This document shows, in pieces, positions 55,725 through 62,626 of a stretch of DNA of 64,000 bases (positions within the stretch are counted from its first letter, which is position 1; every line of letters begins with the position of its first letter). The stretch is from Archangium lansingense (GTDB lineage Bacteria; Myxococcota; Myxococcia; Myxococcales; Myxococcaceae), in NCBI RefSeq assembly GCF_026626635.1, contig NZ_JAPNKA010000001.1:13146001-13210000 (forward strand), in the 5' to 3' direction. The translations under genes and the position numbers were made by a program. Under the pieces are notes generated by a model. That model did not search any database and had not been told where the DNA came from. It worked only from the letters and a program-made list of their open reading frames with translations.

Positions 55725-56601
55725 GAAGGGCCTTGAAGATCGTGTCCGCGAACTGGGGGAAGCGGGGGCCAACCCACCGGATGGTATCGTCCACGGCGAG
55801 GATCTTCTTGTTCTTGCCCGCGGGAGTCAGGGCCACGCCTGGGAGCTTCAGCGCCCCCTCGACTCCGCCCACTGCTTCGAGGCCACGGTTCATCATGAGG
55901 ATCGCATCGGGGGAGGCCAACACCATCCCCTCGGCCGTCAGCGCCTTGGTTCCCGAGGTGAAGTCCGCGGCGTTCTGGCCTCCCGCCAGCGCGATGAGCA
56001 CGTGGACACCCGTGTCCTTGCCGTAGACGAAGGCCTCTCCGGGGCCATGGGCATAGAGGAAGAGGATCCGGGGCTTCTTCCCGAGCGCCGCAATCTTCTT
56101 GTCCAGGTCCGCGCGCTGCTTGTCGAGCTCCTGGATCATCCGCTTCCCGGCCTCCTGGACGTTCAAGAGCCGCGCGATGATGTCGATGCGCCGCTTGAGG
56201 CCGTCGAGCCCATCCTTGAAGGAGCTCTCGAGGACCAGGACGGGAATCCCGGCGCTTCGAAGCTGCCCGGCGGTGGCGGGGGTCAGGTTCTCCTCCGTCG
56301 CGAGGACGAGCTCCGGCTTCAAGCTGATGATGCCCTCGATGCTGGGATGGTAGGGGTGGCCCACCTTGGAGATCTTCGCCTGCTCGGGAGGCCAGGTGCC
56401 GCCGACGTCGGTACCGACAATCGTCTCACCCTTCCCGAGCCCGAAGAGGATCTCCACCAGCGAAGAGTTGACCGCGACCACCCGCTTGGGGGGGGCGATG
56501 TCGACGGTCTGTCCGTCGACTCCCTTGAACGACTCCGCCTGGGCGAGGGGGCTCGCGATGACGGCGCTCACGAACAGCAACGAGAAGATGGAATGTCTCA
56601 T
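55705..56601 (-). CDS. hmuT: Heme-binding periplasmic protein HmuT
   Basis: The product has 298 residues. A Sec signal (MRHSIFSLLFVSAVIASPLAQA) leads into a class III binding protein: RVVAVNSSLVEILFGLGKGETIVGTDVGGTWPPEQAKISKVGHPYHPSIEGIISLKPELVLATEENL. VLLVLESSFKDGLDGLKRRIDIIARLL is the long linking helix. The Tyr (Y near residue 85, HPYHPS) seen in HmuT proteins as a heme ligand is present. It delivers heme to HmuUV and overlaps the hmuU start. Confidence 0.9.
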   Translation of the reverse strand: MRHSIFSLLFVSAVIASPLAQAESFKGVDGQTVDIAPPKRVVAVNSSLVEILFGLGKGETIVGTDVGGTWPPEQAKISKVGHPYHPSIEGIISLKPELVLATEENLTPATAGQLRSAGIPVLVLESSFKDGLDGLKRRIDIIARLLNVQEAGKRMIQELDKQRADLDKKIAALGKKPRILFLYAHGPGEAFVYGKDTGVHVLIALAGGQNAADFTSGTKALTAEGMVLASPDAILMMNRGLEAVGGVEGALKLPGVALTPAGKNKKILAVDDTIRWVGPRFPQFADTIFKALHAKPSR

Positions 56602-56632
56602 GGAACCGGAGGGAATCCTCTGGGAGGGACCC

Positions 56633-57667
56633 CTAATAGAGGTTGTTCTTATAGTCCTGGGTCAGGGCCCAGTTCATCATCCGCTTCGAGGCCAGCGCGC
56701 GCAGGGCCGTCGCGGCGACACCACGCTGGGAATTGCGCTTGACGTGATCGATGAACACGTCGGCCATCCTCGGCAGCCGCTCCGAGGGAACATGGCGTGC
56801 GCCGTCCCACAGCCCCGCGTTGACGATGGCCGGGCTGGCGCGCAGGCGCACCTCGTGGGGTTCGAGCAGCAAGGCCAGCTTCGGCACCTTGTCCGCGACC
56901 GCCATCGACGCCAGCAGCGAGGGCTCGGTGGTGAGCGATGCGGCGCCGGAGACCTCCAGCTCGCGCGACTCGCCGGGGATCAGCGCGAGCAGCGCGGCCC
57001 GTGGTTGCTCGATGACATTGTGGAACGTGTCCGTGCGGCGATTGCCGGGCCGATCCGCGACCGCCAGCCGCGTTCCGTCGAGCCGCAGGAAACCGGCGGG
57101 GTCGCCCTTCGGGCTCACGTCCGCGTGGCCCTCCGCATCCCACGACGCCACGACGACGAAGGGCGTCCGTGAGAGCCAGTCCTGCACGGCCGGGTCGCTC
57201 CAGGGCCCCGAAGCCACGCTGCCGGGCGAAGTCGGAGCCACCGCGACCGGCGGCTTCCAGAACGCCGAGCGCAGGAGCGCCTTCGCGCAATGCACGAACG
57301 TCTCCTGCACGGTGACGCGGAGGGTGTGGCCCTCCAGCGTCGCGCGCCCATTCACCCGGACCGTCTCCCCGAGCCCGGGGATGAAGAACAGGAGCCCGCA
57401 TCCCACCGTGGGATTGAGCGGGATGGGACCGGGCAACTCGAGCCGCAAGTGCGTGGCGTCATCCACCCGAGCGAAGCCCAACGGGCCCCCCGCGGTCGTG
57501 ACGCGCGCCCGCCCCTCCTCATCGATGAAGCCGATGACGGCGAACGACGAAAGCCCGAGCATCCGGACACAATGCTCATCCAGGGCGTCCAGCGACTTCA
57601 TCATGACGCCAAGGGGCCGTGAGCCGACGGTGCGCTCCAGTTCCTCGACCGATTGGATCCGTGCCAT
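56633..57667 (-). CDS. PPOX-type flavoprotein, two-domain, in heme operon
   Basis: The product has 344 residues. It has two related PPOX (pyridoxamine-oxidase-like, FMN) halves: an N-terminal one with MLGLSSFAVIGFIDEEGRARVTTAGG and a C-terminal one with WLSRTPFVVVASWDAEGHADVSPKGDPAGFL. It lies 31 bp upstream of hmuT on the same strand, so it is probably the first gene of the operon. PPOX-fold proteins such as HugZ degrade heme in other bacteria; a heme role here follows only from the position. It lacks an export signal. Confidence 0.72.
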   Translation of the reverse strand: MARIQSVEELERTVGSRPLGVMMKSLDALDEHCVRMLGLSSFAVIGFIDEEGRARVTTAGGPLGFARVDDATHLRLELPGPIPLNPTVGCGLLFFIPGLGETVRVNGRATLEGHTLRVTVQETFVHCAKALLRSAFWKPPVAVAPTSPGSVASGPWSDPAVQDWLSRTPFVVVASWDAEGHADVSPKGDPAGFLRLDGTRLAVADRPGNRRTDTFHNVIEQPRAALLALIPGESRELEVSGAASLTTEPSLLASMAVADKVPKLALLLEPHEVRLRASPAIVNAGLWDGARHVPSERLPRMADVFIDHVKRNSQRGVAATALRALASKRMMNWALTQDYKNNLY

Positions 57668-57684
57668 GGCGACAGCATGCCATG

Positions 57685-57701
57685 TTGATTTTGATTTGCA
57701 A
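57685..57701. promoter_or_regulatory. Weak Fur-box-like A/T-rich element
   Basis: TTGATTTTGATTTGCAA lies 18 bp upstream of the PPOX gene's ATG. It is A/T-rich in a very GC-rich genome, has GATTTT-GATTTG hexamers and only partial palindrome symmetry. A Fur site for the PPOX-hmuTUV operon is possible but weaker than the boxes at 59189 and 60897. Confidence 0.35.
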
Positions 57702-57774
57702 CTTCACAATGCCAACCCCTGGGGGCTGGCGTTGGGACCCAGGGCGCCTGGAAGGGTGGGGCGGCCCGAAAGGA

Positions 57775-59055
57775 TCAGGCCGCGGTGGCGGTGCGCTGGG
57801 CGTTCTCGCGCAGCACCTCTTCCACCATGTCGACGGTGTAGTCGATCTGCTCCACGGTGTGCGCCGGGCTGAGGAAGTTGAGATCTCGGCGCAGCAGCAC
57901 GCCCCGGCGGGCCATGCCGGCCTGGAAGGGCTGCGTGAGCTTCGCGTTCTCGGCGAGGTCCTTGGAGAAACGGAAGAGCGGAATGCCGTCGTAGCCCAGC
58001 ACCCGCAGCGGCGAGCCGAGCCGCTCGGCCCGCGCGTTGATGCCCTCGCGCAGCCGCCGTCCCAGGGACACCATGTGCCCGATGTGGTCGTGCTCGCGGT
58101 ACTCGCGGAGGACGGCCTCGCAGACGGCCAGCGACAGCATCTCGCCGCCAAAGGTGGTGGACACCTGAAGCTCGGAGATCTTGGTGAGGTGCTGGGTCGG
58201 GCCAGCCACGGCCGACAGGGGCATGCCCGCGGCGATCGCCTTGGACAGACAGACGAAGTCGGCCTTCACGTCGAAGAACTCCTGGGCCCCGCCCCGCCCC
58301 AGCCGCAGGCCGGTGATGACCTCGTCGAGGATCATCATCACGCCGTGCTTCGTACACGTGGCGCGCAGCTGGTGCAGGAAGTCGCGGTTCAGGACGCGGT
58401 TGAAGGGCACGGACAGCAGCACCGCGGCCAGCTGCCCCGCGTCCTGCTCCACCCGAGCCAGCAGCGCGGCCTCCTCGGGCTCCTCGAAGAGCGGAAGGCG
58501 GCGCGTGTACTCGGCCACGGCGGAGGGGACGCCCGGTGTGTCATACATGAAGTGGTCGTGCCAGCCGTTGTAGCCCACCGTGATGATGCGATCCTTGCGG
58601 GTGATAAAGCGCGCCAGCCGCACCGCCGCCGAGGTCGCATCCGCGCCCGTCTTGAAGAAGCGCACCATCTCCGCGCCGGGGGTGGCCTCCACCAGGGCAC
58701 GTGAGGCGGTGACCTCTACAGGGGTGGGCAGCGAGTGCAGCAGGCCCTCCTCCAGGTGCTGGCGGATGGCCGCGAGGACCGCGGGGTGGTTGTGGCCGAG
58801 CGAGTTGGCGCCCAGGCCGCAGACGTAGTCGATGTACTGCTGACCATCCACGTCCTCCACCAGGGCCCCCTGCCCTCGCGCGAGGTACACCGGGAAGGCG
58901 CCCGGGGCGAACATCTCCGGCCGCTTCATCATGGTCATCGTCATGCCGGGCACCAGCCGCCGGGCTTCGGCCAACAGACGTTGAGAGTTCTCGAGCTTCA
59001 GTTCGCCCGCGTTGGGACGGGGCAGTGATGGGTGCTTGCTCACGGATTCCTCCAT
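57775..59055 (-). CDS. Class III PLP aminotransferase, MxcL/GSA-aminomutase type
   Basis: The product has 426 residues. It resembles glutamate-1-semialdehyde aminomutases: YIDYVCGLGANSLGHNHPAVLAAI, FFKTGADATSAAVRLAR, the PLP lysine in VCLSKAIAAGMPLSAVAG, and STTFGGEMLSLAVCEAVLREY. In Stigmatella aurantiaca, MxcL of this kind aminates the aldehyde intermediate to give myxochelin B. Here the gene has a Fur-box-like site in its upstream region and a siderophore-utilisation gene beside it, which supports that role. No NRPS of a myxochelin pathway is in the window, so the assignment remains inference. Confidence 0.72.
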   Translation of the reverse strand: MEESVSKHPSLPRPNAGELKLENSQRLLAEARRLVPGMTMTMMKRPEMFAPGAFPVYLARGQGALVEDVDGQQYIDYVCGLGANSLGHNHPAVLAAIRQHLEEGLLHSLPTPVEVTASRALVEATPGAEMVRFFKTGADATSAAVRLARFITRKDRIITVGYNGWHDHFMYDTPGVPSAVAEYTRRLPLFEEPEEAALLARVEQDAGQLAAVLLSVPFNRVLNRDFLHQLRATCTKHGVMMILDEVITGLRLGRGGAQEFFDVKADFVCLSKAIAAGMPLSAVAGPTQHLTKISELQVSTTFGGEMLSLAVCEAVLREYREHDHIGHMVSLGRRLREGINARAERLGSPLRVLGYDGIPLFRFSKDLAENAKLTQPFQAGMARRGVLLRRDLNFLSPAHTVEQIDYTVDMVEEVLRENAQRTATAA

Positions 59056-59188
59056 GGGAGCGCTGGGGTAGGGACGGCGGCAGTGCTTCGCCCGAAGGAG
59101 CGCTGGAGGTCAGCGCCATGAAGTCCAGGGACCGCGCCCGCGAGGGCACGGGCTCCATCGTGCTCGCTCCCCTCTACCGTGACTTCAC

Positions 59189-59214
59189 GATAATGACAAT
59201 GAGAATCGTTCTCA
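59189..59214. promoter_or_regulatory. Fur box
   Basis: GATAATGACA is followed by the near-palindrome TGAGAATCGTTCTCA (59200-59214), a close match to the Fur consensus built of GATAAT and TGAGAAT halves. It lies between the siderophore-interacting and aminotransferase genes, about 130 bp upstream of the latter's ATG. Iron-dependent repression of the aminotransferase gene is likely. Confidence 0.8.
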
Positions 59215-59255
59215 ACTAGGGGCCACGCGGAATGCGCCGCCCCCCCGCCAGGCGC

Positions 59256-60083
59256 TCACTCCTCGTCGTGATCGTGATCCTCTGTGCCGCGCTTCCAGTA
59301 GCCGGTGAGGTTCACCCACTCCTTGCGCAGGCCCCGCTCGTTGAGCAGGTGCAGGCGCAGGGTGCGCATGAGGGTGGACTCGCCCGCGCCCCAGACGTAG
59401 ACGTCGCCCGGAGGAAGGGTGAGGCCGCGGATGGCCGGCTCCAGGAGCTTCGTCGTGCCGCAGGGCTCCCCGTTGCGGTGGAGCCAGTGCAGCTCCAGGT
59501 TCGCCCGGGTGTTCACGGGCACCTGCGCCTGGGCATTGGCCACCTCGGCGAACACCAGGGCCCGTGCGCCCTCGGGCAGCTCCTCGAGCCTGCGGGTGAG
59601 GGCCGGCAGCGCGGTCTCGTCCCCGAAGAGCACGTAGGCGTCGAAGTCGTAGGTGACGAGCAGCGAGCCGCGAGGACCGGCCAGGCCCAGCAGGTCTCCC
59701 GGCTTCGCCTGGGAAGCCCACGTGGAGCCGGGCCCCGAGCCGTGGATGACGAAGTCGACGTCCAGCTCCCCCGCCGCCGCGTCATACCGACGGGGCGTGT
59801 AGTCGCGCAGCGCGGGCCGAGGCTTATCTTGGGGGAACTCCAGGCCTCGCGGCCCCATGCCCGTGGGCAGCACGGGCCTGCGCTCTCCCGGAGCGGCGAA
59901 GAACAGACGGACATGGTCGTCCGCCCCCTCACTCCGGAAGCCCTCCAACTCCGGCCCCCCGAGCGTCACCCGCACCATGTCCGGCGACAGCCGTTGGGTG
60001 CGGAGGACCTCCAGGACGCGGACCTTGATGGGAAAGGGACCTCTTCGGGACGTTCGTTCGCTCGTTCGTTCTGCGGCGTGCAT
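59256..60083 (-). CDS. Siderophore-interacting protein (ViuB/MxcB type ferric reductase)
   Basis: The product has 275 residues. The FAD-binding segment is VRVTLGGPELEGF...LRDYTPRRYDAAAGELDVDFVIHGSGPGSTWASQAKPGDLLGLAGPRGS, and the NAD(P)H part has VYVWGAGESTLMRTLRLHLLNERG. These proteins reduce ferric siderophores such as myxochelin to release iron in the cytoplasm. The gene is next to the MxcL-like gene and the bacterioferritin genes. Codons 4-10 contain a tetranucleotide repeat. The 200-bp gap after it carries the Fur box of the next gene. Confidence 0.93.
   Translation of the reverse strand: MHAAERTSERTSRRGPFPIKVRVLEVLRTQRLSPDMVRVTLGGPELEGFRSEGADDHVRLFFAAPGERRPVLPTGMGPRGLEFPQDKPRPALRDYTPRRYDAAAGELDVDFVIHGSGPGSTWASQAKPGDLLGLAGPRGSLLVTYDFDAYVLFGDETALPALTRRLEELPEGARALVFAEVANAQAQVPVNTRANLELHWLHRNGEPCGTTKLLEPAIRGLTLPPGDVYVWGAGESTLMRTLRLHLLNERGLRKEWVNLTGYWKRGTEDHDHDEE
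60051..60070. repeat. Imperfect tetranucleotide repeat in start of siderophore-interacting gene
   Basis: CGTT-CGTT-CGCT-CGTT-CGTT, five units with one change, falls in codons 5-11 (ERTSERTS). Tandem repeats near a start codon can vary in length by slippage. Confidence 0.6.
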
Positions 60084-60144
60084 GGGGCTTCTCCATGAGC
60101 GCCCCGACCCACCCCGTCACACCACGAGAGCGACCCGAGAGCGC

Positions 60145-60621
60145 TCAGCTCTCCTTTTTAATCTGCTGGGAGAGGTAGTTGGCCTCCCCCACCTGCTTCA
60201 TCAGCTCGAGCTGAGCCTCGAGCCAGTCGATGTGCTCCTCGGTGTCCTCGAGGATGCTGTCCAGCAGCTCCCGGCTGCCGTTGTCCCCCAGCGTGCGGCA
60301 CAGCTCAATGCCCTCGTTGAGGCGCTTCTGCGAGCCGAGCTCCAGGTCCAGGTCCAGGCGAAGCATCTCGGGGACCGTCTCCCCCACGTTCACCTTGCCC
60401 AGGCGCTGGAGGTTGGGCAGGCCGCCAAGGAAGAGGATGCGCCGCACGAGCCGGTCGGCATGCTTCATCTCGCCGATGGACTCTTCGTAGATCTTCTTCT
60501 GGAGCCGCTCGTACCCCCAGTTCTCCGCGATACGCGCGTGGAGAAAGTACTCGTTGATGGCCGTGAGCTCGGTCGTGAGGATGTCGTTGAGCAGGTCGAG
60601 GATCTGGGGGTGGCCTTTCAT
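60145..60621 (-). CDS. bfr: Bacterioferritin
   Basis: The product has 158 residues, the usual length. The ferroxidase motifs are TTELTAINEYFLHARIAENWG, EESIGEMKHADRLVRRILFLGG (ExxH) and LEDTEEHIDWLEAQLELM. The heme-binding Met near residue 52 (EMKHAD) is present. Bacterioferritin stores iron in a 24-subunit shell. ATG 60621 overlaps the bfd stop, so the two are coupled. Confidence 0.97.
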   Translation of the reverse strand: MKGHPQILDLLNDILTTELTAINEYFLHARIAENWGYERLQKKIYEESIGEMKHADRLVRRILFLGGLPNLQRLGKVNVGETVPEMLRLDLDLELGSQKRLNEGIELCRTLGDNGSRELLDSILEDTEEHIDWLEAQLELMKQVGEANYLSQQIKKES

Positions 60622-60854
60622 AGGGCCGAGGACGCTAGTTGCAGCGCGGGAACCGCACAACCGTCCCGACAGGCAGAACGTGCGTTGGTTCCCTGACGAC
60701 ACTCCTTGATCAGCTCCGCGAGCTGCTCCTGGCAGCCCCCGCAGCCCGTGCCCGCTCCACAGGCCTCTCCAATGGCCTCCACGCTCCGGGCTCCCTCGGA
60801 GATGCGGGCACGGATGGTTCGGTCCGAGACAACATGGCAGAGGCAGACGATCAT
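60618..60854 (-). CDS. bfd: Bacterioferritin-associated ferredoxin
   Basis: The product has 78 residues. Four Cys in the order CLCH (C4, C6) and CGGC (C38, C41) ligate the [2Fe-2S] cluster that reduces ferric iron in bacterioferritin for release. The segment EACGAGTGCGGCQEQLAELI is the family signature. The gene precedes bfr with an ATGA overlap, and a Fur-box-like palindrome lies 43 bp upstream. Its position with bfr argues for joint control by iron. Confidence 0.95.
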   Translation of the reverse strand: MIVCLCHVVSDRTIRARISEGARSVEAIGEACGAGTGCGGCQEQLAELIKECRQGTNARSACRDGCAVPALQLASSAL

Positions 60855-60896
60855 TCGAGGCTCTTACGGCAAAGGACCACACGACGTGGCCCTCAG

Positions 60897-60919
60897 TTGC
60901 GAATGAGAATAATTCGCAA
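60897..60919. promoter_or_regulatory. Fur-box-like palindrome upstream of bfd
   Basis: TTGCGAAT (60897-60904) and ATTCGCAA (60912-60919) are perfect inverted arms flanking GAGAATA. The centre GAATGAGAATAATTC matches Fur-type sequences. It is 43 bp before bfd and divergent to the dioxygenase gene 130 bp further on. Iron control of bfd-bfr is likely. Confidence 0.72.
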
Positions 60920-61051
60920 AAACATCGCCGTCAAGCACCCCCGGGGTGAGCCACGCCCTCCTGGCAGCCAGGCAGGACGGCCTCGGAGGACTCCGATTCA
61001 GAATTGCTTAAGGCGTCCTCGCTACCGTCTCATTCGTCACCAGGAGACACT

Positions 61052-61840
61052 GTGAGCAAAGACAGTCACGAGCACGACAAAGGCCTCGAACACGATCTGC
61101 AAACCCTGGGGAAGATGACGGGCCGCAGACAGCTCTTGCGATGGATGGCCGGTGCGGCTGCCGGCACGGCCCTGCTTCCGTTGGTCGGCTGCGGAGGCGG
61201 AACCGAGGGAGGCGCCTGTGACACCATCCCCGAGGAGACCGCCGGCCCGTATCCGGGTGATGGCTCCAACGGGGCCAATGCACTCGTGCTGTCGGGCATC
61301 GTGCGCAGCGACATCCGCTCCAGCATCGCCGGTTCGACCGGGACCGCCGCGGGCGTTCCGCTCACCGTCAAGCTGACCCTCGTCAACAGCAACGGGAGCT
61401 GCGCCCCGCTCTCCGGGTACGCCATCTACCTCTGGCACTGCGACCGAGACGGTAAGTACTCGATGTACAACCTCACCAACGAGAACTACCTGCGCGGCGT
61501 GCAGGAGACGGACAGTGAGGGCACGGTGAGCTTCACCACCATCTTCCCCGGCTGTTACTCCGGCCGGATGCCGCACATCCACTTCGAGGTCTACCCCAGC
61601 GTCGCGAAGGCCACGAGCTCGGGAAACAAGCTCAAGACGTCGCAGCTCGCCTTGCCGGTGGAGGCCTGTAACGCGGCGTACGCCACCACCGGGTACAGCG
61701 CGAGCGTGACCAACCTCTCGCGGATCAGCTTCGCCCAGGACAACGTGTTCAGCGATGGGACGGAGCTCCAGCTCGCGAGCGTCACGGGCAGCGTCGATGC
61801 GGGCTATGTCGCCACGCTGCTCGTGGGCATCGCGGCGTAG
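61052..61840 (+). CDS. Intradiol ring-cleavage dioxygenase, Tat-lipoprotein
   Basis: The product has 262 residues from GTG 61052, with AGGAG upstream. A Tat-like motif GRRQLLRWM precedes a hydrophobic region and lipobox LLPLVGCGG (Cys near residue 47). The catalytic domain resembles the protocatechuate/catechol dioxygenase beta fold: GYAIYLWHCDRDGKYSMYN, YLRGVQETDSEGTVSFTTIFPGCYSGRMPHIHFEVY, with Tyr, His and His for iron. Exported intradiol enzymes are unusual but known. The substrate is unknown. It is divergent from bfd. Confidence 0.85.
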   Translation: MSKDSHEHDKGLEHDLQTLGKMTGRRQLLRWMAGAAAGTALLPLVGCGGGTEGGACDTIPEETAGPYPGDGSNGANALVLSGIVRSDIRSSIAGSTGTAAGVPLTVKLTLVNSNGSCAPLSGYAIYLWHCDRDGKYSMYNLTNENYLRGVQETDSEGTVSFTTIFPGCYSGRMPHIHFEVYPSVAKATSSGNKLKTSQLALPVEACNAAYATTGYSASVTNLSRISFAQDNVFSDGTELQLASVTGSVDAGYVATLLVGIAA

Positions 61841-61874
61841 TCCGCTGTTCTCCGGGGATCGCTGCCCCCGGGAC

Positions 61875-62498
61875 TCACCGGACCGCGGTGGTGGCCGAAT
61901 CCGCCGTGGACACCGGTGCTGCGATGGGCGCCGGGGCAGACTGGGTGCTCGCCCAGTCTTCCGCAGTGCGCCCGCTGGCGTCCCGCTTCGCCTCCGAGGC
62001 CCCGTGCTGGCGCAATCGCTCCGCCACCTGCTCGCGGCCAAAGAGCCGGGCGAACATCAGCGCCGTCTGCCCCACGCCGTTGGACTGATCCACCGCGCAG
62101 GGCTGCTTCAGCAGCAGTTCGACGATGTCTGCGTGCCCCTTGAAGGCCGCGCCCATCAGCGCAGTGTTTCCCCTCGAGTCGCCCGAGCACGCGTCCGCTC
62201 CCGCCGCCAGCAGCACCCGCACCGCCTCGGTGTGGCCGTGGTACGCCGCGAGGATGAGCGGAGAGAAGCCCCGGTCGTTCTGCACGTTCACCGGCGTCCC
62301 GGCCTTCAGCAGGCCCTCCACTACTTCCACGTCCCCTTCTCTCGCGGCGGCCAGCAGGTAGCGCTCCGCGTCGCTCACGGCCAGCACTCGGCCCTCGGTG
62401 GGACGGCCTCCGGAGAAGAGGTAGCCCAGCCCCAGCGCCGCAACTGCCACCAACACCAGCGCCGCGGAACCCAGCACAACCAGCACCTTGCGCAGCAT
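61875..62498 (-). CDS. Ankyrin-repeat protein, catalase-linked
   Basis: The product has 207 residues. An N-terminal transmembrane helix (VLVVLGSAALVLVAVAALGLGYLF) is followed by ankyrin repeats: 'AERYLLAAAREGDVEVVEGLLKAGTPVNVQN', 'GFSPLILAAYHGHTEAVRVLLAAGAD', 'GNTALMGAAFKGHADIVELLLKQ' and 'GQTALMFARLFGREQVAERLRQHGA'. It lies behind the catalase gene. In Pseudomonas aeruginosa an ankyrin protein (AnkB) is needed for optimal KatB activity, so a similar pairing is plausible. ATG 62498 has GGAG upstream. Confidence 0.9.
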   Translation of the reverse strand: MLRKVLVVLGSAALVLVAVAALGLGYLFSGGRPTEGRVLAVSDAERYLLAAAREGDVEVVEGLLKAGTPVNVQNDRGFSPLILAAYHGHTEAVRVLLAAGADACSGDSRGNTALMGAAFKGHADIVELLLKQPCAVDQSNGVGQTALMFARLFGREQVAERLRQHGASEAKRDASGRTAEDWASTQSAPAPIAAPVSTADSATTAVR

Positions 62499-62546
62499 CG
62501 ATTCACTCCGTGAGAGCACTTCAAGGGGAAACCACAGATTGCACAT

Positions 62547-62575
62547 GTCCCCTCTCCCCTCGGGAGAGGGGAAAT
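62547..62575. repeat. Dispersed GAGGG palindromic repeat
   Basis: CCCCTCTCCCCTCGGGAGAGGGGAAATT is a near-perfect palindrome in the short gap between catalase and the ankyrin gene. It resembles the copies at 19001 and 40290. Confidence 0.65.
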
Positions 62576-62626
62576 TGACGAGGTGTCAGCGAAGGTTCTC
62601 AGCGGCGATCCTTCGCGGATACTTCA

